Shown here piece after piece: positions 1 to 5,241 of a stretch of 5,241 bases of DNA. The notes beneath the pieces are model-generated. The model worked only from the letters and a program-made list of their open reading frames with translations, did no database searches and was not told the DNA's origin. The DNA is taken from positions 10,713 to 15,953 of the forward strand of contig DUGO01000176.1 of assembly GCA_013331375.1 (NCBI GenBank), in the 5' to 3' direction. Both the position numbers and the translations under genes were made by a program. This DNA comes from Candidatus Methanoperedentaceae archaeon. Its GTDB lineage: Archaea; Halobacteriota; Methanosarcinia; Methanosarcinales; Methanoperedenaceae. Positions within the stretch are counted from its first letter, which is position 1. Each line of letters begins with the position of its first letter.

Positions 1-74
1 CTAAGTGCAGGAATTATTATGGATACCGTATCATCATCAATCAATGGAATGTCGTTTTGGGCTTTCTCGTTCAT
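1..74 (-). CDS. Family 2 glycosyltransferase, N-terminal fragment (runs off left edge)
   Basis: Only 24 complete codons are visible, from the ATG at 74-72 to the window edge. The fragment begins MNEKAQND and continues through an acidic stretch (residues 12-15, IDDD) into VSIIIPAL at residues 17-24. A hydrophobic strand of the form VSIIIPA at the extreme N-terminus is the usual first beta strand of GT-A fold family 2 glycosyltransferases, which move a sugar from a nucleotide donor to a lipid carrier or growing glycan. The typical next residues are Asn-Glu; here the next codon begins AG, so Ser or Arg follows. An AGGA about ten bases upstream of the ATG is a possible weak ribosome site, and an ATTTAAGA stretch near 94-99 could be a TATA box. 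It lies 129 bases downstream of the epimerase gene on the same strand, which supports a sugar-related role. The call rests on one short motif plus context, so the exact subfamily is unknown. Confidence 0.6.
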   Translation of the reverse strand, partial: MNEKAQNDIPLIDDDTVSIIIPAL

Positions 75-203
75 TTTATAATTTCCTGTATTCTTAAATG
101 GTTTCCTCTTGTTCCTTTTCACTTATGAATCTTTCCATGATGTATTAGCAGTGCAGTATCAGCAGGGATTCCGAGATCACGGCATTTGTATGCAGACTAC
201 TAT

Positions 204-1313
204 TCAGTCACCCACAAGCCCTCTTTCCCTGAGCTCATCATATGCCGCATCCGACTTATCACTGGCATCCTGTGTCATCCCCCAGTCAACAAGCTCTGCC
301 ATGCCTTCCCCGAATGAAACTTTCGGGGCATAACCGAGTTTTTTTATCCGGGTTATGTCAGCATAGCAGTGCCTCACGTCCCCTGCCCTGTATTTGTTCG
401 TGACATGGGGTTCCAGGTTCTTTTGATATAGTCCTGACAGGGTCTTCGCGATGCCCAGTATTGAGACTGGCTTTCCTGTGCCCACATTGAAGACGTTATA
501 ATCCGCTTTTGCGTTTTCCATTACGAGTATATTCGCCTGCACTATGTCATGCACTGAAACGAAATCCCTTGTCTGCAAGCCGTCCTCAAATACCATAGGG
601 GGCGTACCGTTCTTTATGCGCGACGCGAATATGGCGCACACCCCGGTGTATGGATTCGAGAGCGCCTGCCTCGGTCCGTAGATATTGAAGTAGCGTAGGG
701 CGACTGTGGGTATGCCATAGGCTCTTCCCACAACAAGGCACATCTCATCCTGGTCCCTCTTGGATATCGCGTAAACCGAAGTCGGCTGAAGTGCCTTGTT
801 CTCGTCTGTTGGCACAGGTACAAGTGCACTCGCGCATTCCGGGCATTGCAGTTCCCATATCCTGCGTTTGAGCTGTCCGTCCGACCTGAGCTTCGGATGC
901 GTATCCCCGCATTGAGGGCACCTGTATTTGCCCTCGCCGTATATCGACATGGACGAGGCTACTATCAGCTTTTTTACATCATGCTCCTTGCTGGCAAGGA
1001 GGTCCAGGAGCCCTGCTGTGCCGAGGGTGTTCACATCCATGTACTTACTTATCTGGTACATGGACTGCCCGACCCCGACCATGGCAGCTTGGTGGAATAT
1101 GATGTCTGCCTCGGATACCTGTTCCGCCAGAATCTTCTCGTCGCGGATATCAGCATTGACGTAAGTTGCCCCTTCATTAAGGTAGCCGGGTTCTCCTGTG
1201 TGCACCTGGGGCTCGAAATTATCATAAACTGTTACATCATGTCCAATGGAAACAAGTGCATCTGTAAGGTGGGAGCCCACAAAACCCGCCCCGCCTGTAA
1301 CCAGAATCTTCAT
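204..1313 (-). CDS. NAD-dependent nucleotide-sugar epimerase/dehydratase (extended SDR) with zinc-ribbon insert
   Basis: This 369-residue cytosolic protein is an extended short-chain dehydrogenase/reductase of the UDP-glucose 4-epimerase type. Visible landmarks are the NAD-binding GGAGFVG at residues 7-13, D31 at the end of strand 2 (VYDNF), the HQAA segment at 74-77, the catalytic Ser region VASSMS at 118-123, the catalytic YAISK (Y181, K185), RYFNIYGPRQ at 207-216, RDFVSVHD at 249-256 and FNVGTG at 275-280. It is longer than a standard epimerase (about 310-330 residues) because about 40 residues are inserted between the catalytic Ser and Tyr. The insert carries two CPxC pairs (C132/C135 and C157/C160), a likely zinc ribbon. 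From memory, a similar insert occurs in proteins annotated as dTDP-L-rhamnose 4-epimerase, so that substrate is a reasonable guess but is not shown here. The start lies 35 bases after the GT39 stop, with a GGCGG four bases before the ATG, so the two genes are probably co-transcribed. Family assignment is firm; the sugar substrate is open. Confidence 0.92.
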   Translation of the reverse strand: MKILVTGGAGFVGSHLTDALVSIGHDVTVYDNFEPQVHTGEPGYLNEGATYVNADIRDEKILAEQVSEADIIFHQAAMVGVGQSMYQISKYMDVNTLGTAGLLDLLASKEHDVKKLIVASSMSIYGEGKYRCPQCGDTHPKLRSDGQLKRRIWELQCPECASALVPVPTDENKALQPTSVYAISKRDQDEMCLVVGRAYGIPTVALRYFNIYGPRQALSNPYTGVCAIFASRIKNGTPPMVFEDGLQTRDFVSVHDIVQANILVMENAKADYNVFNVGTGKPVSILGIAKTLSGLYQKNLEPHVTNKYRAGDVRHCYADITRIKKLGYAPKVSFGEGMAELVDWGMTQDASDKSDAAYDELRERGLVGD

Positions 1314-1348
1314 TTTGCCGCCATTCGTCTGCCTAATGCAGCTTTACC

Positions 1349-3163
1349 TTATTTAGCTGCCGCCTGGAATATGTATATCCCTTCATTATCCTGGTAAGCC
1401 GGCGCAGCATTCTTGCTGAGCCATCCCAGTACTGCTTCCTGCTGTTGGTTATCCTGTGTGAAGTCGGGTGAGAATACATACCATACTTTCTTGCCTCCCG
1501 CACCCGATGCTATCCTGACAAGCCCGGCGGTCGAGTATCCGCCGAGAGGTATAACTGAACGGTTATAATATCCCTGGAGAAGTGAATTCCCCGGGATTTC
1601 AACCACAAGGTCGCCCTGTCCTGCTGTGGTTTCAAGGTAATGAGCCGCTTCACGCCATTTCTTGGGCTTGAATATATAAATGCCGTTGAACGCGGTCATG
1701 ACATTGGTGTTGGCGCCAAGCCACCTGATTACAGAGCCGCTGTGGTCAGCCGCATTTATGTCCCATGTCATGATGAACAGAATACTGTTATCTTTTGACC
1801 TTTTTGTAACATCATCCATACCGTTTGCATTGTACTCTGACGGGGAGGTGACTATAGTGCCGTACGTGCCGTTATCGTAGTAGTACCTGAGAGGTCTTTC
1901 GATATAGCTTGGTAGCATTATAAGTGCGCTACCCTGCGGCATCTCAGCCGATGCCAGATATTTTCCTGCGCTTCTCCAGTCCTCTTTTTGCGGCGTAGAA
2001 TAGTAATTCTGGAGCGGCGTATAGCTCAGGACCGCAAATAGCAGTATGAACAGGGATACAACTGCTAACTGGTTGTTCCGGTTGTCCTTATTTCGTTCTT
2101 TCGGGAATATGAATCCAGCTACCCCCGCCGCGCCCCTTGATATCACAAGCAGGTACACAGGCAGCAGGAAGAGGATGTAGCGCGGGTGGAACGGCATGAT
2201 GGCTGCGAGCGTATAGCTTGCGGATACAGGGACAATCAGGAAGATGGCAAGCAGTATCGCTATGTTCCTCTGCCTTATGAAGGCAGCAACAAGACCCAGG
2301 AAGAGCAGGACTGCGAACAGGTAGAAAACAATTGAACCAGTGCTGATATTGAACTGCCCCATTATCTCAGGCACCATGCCGAGTGACTGCTGCATGCCCC
2401 AGCCTGGTGCGCTTGATGTGCGCGAAGCTGCCTGGTCAAGGAACGGGATGAGCAGCGGGGACAATAATACGAGCAGCAGTACCATGCTGCCTGCGAATAT
2501 CAAAATGCTTTTGTCCTCTTTTAGCAATCCCAGCCCTTTCCTTTGCAATTCAAGGGCTTTGATGACAATGAAATACAGTCCTTCAGCCACGAATACGAAA
2601 ACCACGTAGTAGTGCGTGTAGAATGCAAGAGCGGAGAACAATATAAAAAGTGCCCAGTCGCGTCTCTTCCCATCTGTAAGTGCGATGTAGAAGTAATATA
2701 GCGATGCAAGCGCCAGCAGCGTAACTAATGCGTATGGTCGCGCCTCCTGCGAATAGAAAAGATGCATGGGGGAGACCGCAAGCAGGAATGCAGCTACGAG
2801 TCCCTCGTTTTTCCCGAAGAACCTCTCGCCTGCGAAATACAAGAGCGGGATTGTGAGTATCCCCGCGACAGCTGACGGCAGTCGCATGAGGAATTCCGAG
2901 TCGCCGATGGCGTGCAAGAAATACAGGATGAAGAAATGCAGGGGCGGGAACATCTCTGCGATGGCGTTATCCCATACCTGTCCAACCGTCCCAGCCTTCG
3001 ACAGGGATATGCTGTACGCCTCATCCAGCCAAACGCTTTCAAAGTCCAGATGATATAGTCGCAGAATTGTGCCAAGTATGATTATCAGTGCAAGTATCCT
3101 GAGTTCAATTTTGTCCATACCGCGCATGAGAGCGTTGAGCGTGTTGCTCGAATCAGTTTTCAT
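1349..3163 (-). CDS. GT-C/GT39-family membrane glycosyltransferase with duplicated C-terminal domain
   Basis: This 604-residue integral membrane protein resembles the dolichyl-phosphate-mannose protein mannosyltransferase (GT39/PMT, ArnT-like) group, which transfers a sugar from a polyprenyl-phosphate donor on the outer face of the membrane. After the first membrane helix (about 20-36) comes WLDEAYS (45-51), whose D47-E48 matches the acidic catalytic pair of GT-C enzymes. Further family signatures are FPPLHFFIL (72-80), YSQEARPYAL (137-146) and HPRYILFLLP (326-335). I count about 10-11 hydrophobic helices up to residue 382. The remaining 220 residues are soluble and probably extracytoplasmic; they appear to be two copies of one domain of about 100 residues. 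ATG 3163 is chosen because a clear TATA box is centred about 26 bases upstream, which suits a leaderless start; M13 and M16 are alternatives. The epimerase gene follows after 35 bases. Donor and acceptor cannot be read from the sequence; S-layer protein, lipid or exopolysaccharide are all possible. Confidence 0.88.
   Translation of the reverse strand: MKTDSSNTLNALMRGMDKIELRILALIIILGTILRLYHLDFESVWLDEAYSISLSKAGTVGQVWDNAIAEMFPPLHFFILYFLHAIGDSEFLMRLPSAVAGILTIPLLYFAGERFFGKNEGLVAAFLLAVSPMHLFYSQEARPYALVTLLALASLYYFYIALTDGKRRDWALFILFSALAFYTHYYVVFVFVAEGLYFIVIKALELQRKGLGLLKEDKSILIFAGSMVLLLVLLSPLLIPFLDQAASRTSSAPGWGMQQSLGMVPEIMGQFNISTGSIVFYLFAVLLFLGLVAAFIRQRNIAILLAIFLIVPVSASYTLAAIMPFHPRYILFLLPVYLLVISRGAAGVAGFIFPKERNKDNRNNQLAVVSLFILLFAVLSYTPLQNYYSTPQKEDWRSAGKYLASAEMPQGSALIMLPSYIERPLRYYYDNGTYGTIVTSPSEYNANGMDDVTKRSKDNSILFIMTWDINAADHSGSVIRWLGANTNVMTAFNGIYIFKPKKWREAAHYLETTAGQGDLVVEIPGNSLLQGYYNRSVIPLGGYSTAGLVRIASGAGGKKVWYVFSPDFTQDNQQQEAVLGWLSKNAAPAYQDNEGIYIFQAAAK
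1361..1987 (-). repeat. Tandem protein-level duplication in the GT39 C-terminal region
   Basis: Residues 393-500 (bases 1664-1987) and 501-601 (bases 1361-1663) of the GT39 protein align as two copies of one domain. Shared positions in order are W396-R397 with W503-R504 and Y402-L403 with Y509-L510 (DWRSAGKYL and KWREAAHYL), a Gly followed by a hydrophobic strand, YY 428-429 with YY 532-533, W481-L482 with W581-L582, and GIYIF at 494-498 with GIYIF at 595-599. The second copy starts directly where the first ends (FKP then KKWR). At the DNA level the copies have clearly diverged, so this is an old domain duplication and not a recent tandem repeat. Confidence 0.75.
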
Positions 3164-3183
3164 CTAACCCCATTACAAGAGGG

Positions 3184-3194
3184 ATTATATAAAA
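3184..3194 (-). promoter_or_regulatory. TATA box of the GT39-epimerase unit
   Basis: Read on the minus strand this is TTTTATATAAT, a strong match to the archaeal TATA box. Its centre is about 26 bases upstream of the GT39 ATG at 3163, the distance at which archaeal transcription normally starts. The transcript would therefore begin at or within a few bases of the start codon (leaderless). The ATG is preceded by GGGGTTAG, only a poor Shine-Dalgarno candidate, which fits. Confidence 0.6.
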
Positions 3195-3209
3195 CATTAT
3201 CGGAACCTG

Positions 3210-3228
3210 AAAATTGTTCAACTATTTT
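3210..3228. repeat. 19-base imperfect palindrome in the intergenic gap
   Basis: The sequence AAAATTGTTCAACTATTTT is centred on C3219, and eight of nine arm positions pair (the mismatch is T3215/T3223). It lies between the deoxyhypusine-synthase-like stop at 3232 and the GT39 TATA box, about 56 bases upstream of the expected GT39 transcription start. It could be an operator for a dimeric regulator of the glycan genes, or part of the transcript end of the upstream gene. It is A/T-rich and could also be chance. Confidence 0.35.
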
Positions 3229-3231
3229 CAT

Positions 3232-4161
3232 TCACCGCCCGAGGCGCGCGCGTACTGCTGCCACGATGAGCGGTAACGTAATCGTTGCGTCAGAATACAC
3301 TGTGACCGACTTCGCCTCAGCCCCCACCTTGCCCCATGAGCGAGCCTCATCAAGCGTGGCGCCGCTCAGTCCACCCGGCTCGGGTCTGTCCATTGTAAGC
3401 TGTATCGCGTAGTCGAACTCTTTCGGGGTGACAAGCATAGCCTGGAAAATGAAGTTCTTGGGTACGCCGCCACCGACTATGAACGCGCCCGTCCGTTTTG
3501 CCTCGAAACACAGGTCTATGAATTCCCTCATGTCAGCTATCGCGTCCAGCTGCAAGGGCTGCTTCTGGGCATAGAGCCATGCCTGCAGCCCGATGATAGA
3601 GTCAGCAAGCGCAGGGCAGTACACAGGCACGCCTCTTTCATAGGCGCTCCTGAGGATGGAATCTCCGTCATCGATATGTCCGCCTATCCTGGACAGGAGC
3701 TCACGGATGGAGAGCCGCTCTTTCCCTAGCCCGCTGAATACCGACTGCATCTTTTCCTCAAATGCTGTGAAGTGATGCTCAGGCAGGAATACATCATATA
3801 TCCTGTTGACGCCGTCTGCCCTGAGTGCAACATCATCGACATCCGGAGTTCCCCGAAAGTGCCTGAGCCCGAGCGATTCTATGATGTCGTGTACCAGGTT
3901 CGCGCCCGTGGTTACCAGGACATCGATGTACCCGTCGCGCAATAGCTCGCTCACGATGCTCCTCATACCCGCAGGCACCATTGCACCAGCCAGCCCGAAG
4001 AACTTCGTGCAGTCCGTGTCCCTCACCATTTCCTCGTAGATATCCGCAGCGCTTGCAAGCCTTCCCGCGCCAAACGCGCAGCCAGACATGGCGCCTACAA
4101 GCTCGTCCGCGCTCATGCTGTGGTTAAGCCTTGCATGCTCGACCCGCTCTGTAAGTTTCAT
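3232..4161 (-). CDS. dys: Deoxyhypusine synthase family protein, possibly a divergent (homospermidine-synthase-like) paralogue
   Basis: This 309-residue soluble protein belongs to the deoxyhypusine synthase family, whose classic member uses NAD and spermidine to modify one lysine of the archaeal/eukaryotic factor IF5A. Family landmarks are GAGRLASAADIYEEM (31-45), the AGAMVPAGMR segment (58-67), VTTGANLVHD (83-92), CPALADS (182-188), GGGVPKN (230-236) and SGATLDEARSWGKV (266-279), with K278 at the position of the catalytic lysine. Length is normal for archaeal members. I chose ATG 4161 (MKLTERV) because the family homology starts there; an upstream in-frame ATG at 4323 would add 54 unrelated residues and overlap the divergent gene at 4217. 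The substrate pocket is unusual: compared with human DHS as I recall it, D243, H288 and D316 are replaced by L192, N236 and L265, while the equivalents of E323, W327 and K329 are kept. Similar KNF and GGLSGAT motifs occur, from memory, in bacterial DHS-like proteins, some of which make homospermidine. The family call is firm; the reaction is uncertain. Confidence 0.9.
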   Translation of the reverse strand: MKLTERVEHARLNHSMSADELVGAMSGCAFGAGRLASAADIYEEMVRDTDCTKFFGLAGAMVPAGMRSIVSELLRDGYIDVLVTTGANLVHDIIESLGLRHFRGTPDVDDVALRADGVNRIYDVFLPEHHFTAFEEKMQSVFSGLGKERLSIRELLSRIGGHIDDGDSILRSAYERGVPVYCPALADSIIGLQAWLYAQKQPLQLDAIADMREFIDLCFEAKRTGAFIVGGGVPKNFIFQAMLVTPKEFDYAIQLTMDRPEPGGLSGATLDEARSWGKVGAEAKSVTVYSDATITLPLIVAAVRARLGR

Positions 4162-4185
4162 CAGGCAGCAATATCGTGCAAAGGC

Positions 4186-4200
4186 TGATAAATGTATATG
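4186..4200. promoter_or_regulatory. Shared divergent TATA region between the DHS-like gene and the small plus-strand gene
   Basis: The 55-base gap between the two divergent starts contains TGATAAATGTATATG. On the plus strand GATAAATG is centred about 26 bases before ATG 4217. On the minus strand ATTTATCA is centred about 28 bases before ATG 4161. Neither start has a convincing Shine-Dalgarno site, so both transcripts may be leaderless or nearly so and may use one A/T-rich box in opposite directions. This is inferred from spacing and composition only. Confidence 0.4.
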
Positions 4201-4216
4201 TACAGTGTAACCTGTG

Positions 4217-4456
4217 ATGTACCAGTATGTTGAACAGATGGTTGGGTTTTCAAGGGCTGCATTCGAGCAGGCGTATTCGCAGTGCCTGGGCGCAGGAGAT
4301 ACGTCGCCTGAAAGTAAGCTCACCCTGCAGGCATACGACAGGATGAAGGAGCTCGAATCCCGCGGCGAGAAAATAGACTTCGTTATCGTGAGCGGCGGAA
4401 AGATTATAATGCTTTATGGAAGCTGCAGGTATGAAGTCATATCTGGGAAGCCTTAA
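4217..4456 (+). CDS. Uncharacterised small protein (79 residues)
   Basis: I do not recognise this protein. It has 79 residues from ATG 4217; the GTG at 4214 directly before it would add one residue. The N-terminal two thirds (about 1-50) look mostly helical, with an amphipathic stretch KLTLQAYDRMKELESRG. The C-terminal part contains two short strands, FVIVSGG and KIIMLYG, followed by a Cys-containing strand SCRYEVISG. There are two cysteines, at positions 23 and 70, no signal peptide and no membrane helix, so it is probably a small cytosolic alpha/beta protein. It is judged real because its codon use resembles its neighbours, it begins at a correctly spaced TATA box, and it fills the gap between two well-supported genes. 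A T-rich stretch at 4457-4476 follows the stop and could end its transcript. Function is unknown. Confidence 0.7.
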   Translation: MYQYVEQMVGFSRAAFEQAYSQCLGAGDTSPESKLTLQAYDRMKELESRGEKIDFVIVSGGKIIMLYGSCRYEVISGKP

Positions 4457-4498
4457 TCCTTGTGTTCGTTTTGATTATGCAACCGGTTACATCATCCA

Positions 4499-4513
4499 GA
4501 AAGCCTAAAATAA
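4499..4513 (+). promoter_or_regulatory. Candidate BRE/TATA promoter of the methanogenesis marker 2 gene
   Basis: The sequence GAAAGCCTAAAATAA has a purine-rich BRE-like part followed by TAAAATAA centred near 4509. Transcription would then start close to 4532-4535, where two adjacent ATG codons lie, giving a leaderless message. There is no usable Shine-Dalgarno site before either ATG, in agreement. The TATA match is moderate. Confidence 0.4.
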
Positions 4514-4531
4514 GCCCAGCGCATCTTAGGC

Positions 4532-5241
4532 ATGATGCTTCGTGATATTGCAGGGGAAATCCTGGAATTCGAGGGTGTCACACGAAAGAAGCCCATAGCA
4601 AATGTGCTTGACGTGTTCAGATCCGTGAGCTCTGAATATGCCAATGTCGTGGTGGACTTCGGGGATGATGCAGCCGCGATAGACATCGGAGGTGACGACC
4701 TGATACTGTTCGCAGCCGACGGCATCTGGGACCGCCTTGTAAAGGCAAGCCCTTACCACTCAGGCTATGTTTCCGTGCTCGTGAACGTGAACGACATCGC
4801 AGCCATGGGCGGGCATCCTGTCGCAATGGTCAACGTGCTGTCAACAGACAATGATGCCATCTGCAACGAGATGCTCCGGGGCATGCGTGACGGTGTTGCA
4901 AAGTTCGGGGTTCCCATGGTTGGAGGGCACCTGCACCCTGACACTCCATACGCCTCGCTTGCGGTTGCTATCATAGGGACCGTGAAAAAGGACTGCATCA
5001 TACGAAGCGACACCGCTCGCAGCGGGGATGTCATAATCATGGCAATCGACCTTGACGGCAGGATAGGTAAAAATTCGCCGTACAGCTTTGACTCGACCAC
5101 CCATAAATCTCCTGCGCATGTGCGGGCGCTCTACAGGGTGATGGAAGTGATAGGTGAGCGAAAACTTGCCACAGCAGGCAAGGACATCAGCAACCCGGGC
5201 TCGCTCGGCACACTCGGCATGCTGCTTGAGACAAGCGGAAA
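4532..5241 (+). CDS. mmp2: Methanogenesis marker protein 2 (AIR synthase/ThiL-like), 3'-truncated by the window
   Basis: The frame is open from ATG 4532 to the window end: 236 complete codons plus two bases, with no stop. The protein begins MMLRDIAGEILEFEGVTRKK and has the marks of the AIR synthase/ThiL/HypE/SelD ATP-binding superfamily: DFGDDAAAI (42-50) as the Mg-nucleotide loop, ADGIWDRL (62-69), NVNDIAAMGGHP (85-96), GGH (131-133), a second-domain strand DVIIMAIDLDGRIGK (166-180), and DISNPGSLGTLGMLLE (218-233). The FEGVTRKKP start and the DISNPGSLGTLGML block fit the methanogenesis marker 2 family, found in archaea with methyl-coenzyme M reductase. Its biochemical role is not established; relatives phosphorylate or activate a substrate with ATP. 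The family is usually somewhat over 300 residues, so roughly a quarter is missing off the right edge. An in-frame TAA at 4511-4513 limits upstream extension, so the start is 4532 or the adjacent ATG at 4535. Confidence 0.88.
   Translation, partial: MMLRDIAGEILEFEGVTRKKPIANVLDVFRSVSSEYANVVVDFGDDAAAIDIGGDDLILFAADGIWDRLVKASPYHSGYVSVLVNVNDIAAMGGHPVAMVNVLSTDNDAICNEMLRGMRDGVAKFGVPMVGGHLHPDTPYASLAVAIIGTVKKDCIIRSDTARSGDVIIMAIDLDGRIGKNSPYSFDSTTHKSPAHVRALYRVMEVIGERKLATAGKDISNPGSLGTLGMLLETSG

Noticed and set aside
148..168. Possible hairpin around GCAGTGC in the gap between epimerase and GT2 genes
   Set aside because: Only three base pairs around the centre hold before mismatches; the rest of the apparent symmetry does not pair.
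109..333. Plus-strand open frame of 74 codons across the epimerase end
   Set aside because: It is low-complexity and Ser/Thr-rich, overlaps the C-terminal codons of the epimerase antisense, and has no promoter or ribosome site that I can support.
846..1397. Plus-strand open frame of 183 codons opposite the epimerase gene
   Set aside because: It is antisense to a strongly supported epimerase whose motifs all lie in the minus-strand frame, and it reads through the GT39-epimerase junction. Its translation has no recognisable domain.
4162..4323. N-terminal extension of the DHS-like protein by 54 residues from ATG 4323
   Set aside because: The added residues are Cys- and His-rich without family similarity, would run through the divergent promoter region and would overlap the plus-strand gene at 4217-4456. 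The family start fits ATG 4161.
4457..4476. T-rich stretch after the small gene as a terminator
   Set aside because: Twelve of twenty bases are T but the longest run is only four and there is no stem, so it is suggestive only and not listed as a feature.
4481..4488. 8-base perfect palindrome AACCGGTT upstream of the marker 2 gene
   Set aside because: It is too short to separate from chance and the flanking bases do not extend it.
4492..5119. Several minus-strand open frames in the right part of the window
   Set aside because: They lie opposite the methanogenesis marker 2 frame, which is uninterrupted and full of family motifs; their translations look like antisense composition.

Overview
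The window is archaeal and most likely from a methanogen or a related anaerobic methane or alkane oxidiser of the Halobacteriota/Methanosarcinales type. Three things point there. The truncated gene at the right edge matches methanogenesis marker protein 2, a family found almost only in archaea with methyl-coenzyme M reductase. A deoxyhypusine-synthase-family gene is present. The gene starts lack strong Shine-Dalgarno sites but carry TATA-like boxes about 26 bases upstream, as in leaderless archaeal transcription. Base composition looks intermediate, near 50% GC by eye. I cannot name the species.

Layout. Positions 1-4161 are read on the minus strand. In transcription order they hold a deoxyhypusine-synthase-like enzyme (4161 to 3232), a GT-C/GT39-type membrane glycosyltransferase (3163 to 1349), a nucleotide-sugar epimerase with a zinc-ribbon insert (1313 to 204), and the first 24 codons of a family 2 glycosyltransferase running off the left edge (74 to 1). 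Positions 4214-5241 are read on the plus strand: a small uncharacterised protein of about 79 residues (4217-4456), then the N-terminal 236 residues of methanogenesis marker protein 2 (4532 to the right edge, no stop). There is no gene-free stretch over 300 bases; the longest gap is the 129 bases at 75-203.

How the genes may work together. The left part looks like a cell-surface glycan or lipid-linked sugar locus. The epimerase would supply an activated sugar, a GT2 enzyme would typically move a sugar to a lipid carrier or growing glycan, and the GT39-type enzyme would transfer a sugar from a polyprenyl-phosphate carrier on the outer membrane face. The GT39 and epimerase genes are 35 bases apart and are probably co-transcribed from a TATA box just upstream of the GT39 start. 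The deoxyhypusine-synthase-like gene and the small plus-strand gene diverge from a 55-base gap that seems to hold one shared TATA region.

The points most worth a second look are the deoxyhypusine-synthase-like protein, which keeps the catalytic lysine but has changes at three expected spermidine-contact positions; the tandemly duplicated C-terminal domain of the GT39 protein; the zinc-ribbon insert in the epimerase; and the unknown small protein between the deoxyhypusine-synthase-like and marker genes. I found no CRISPR array, insertion sequence, tRNA or rRNA.
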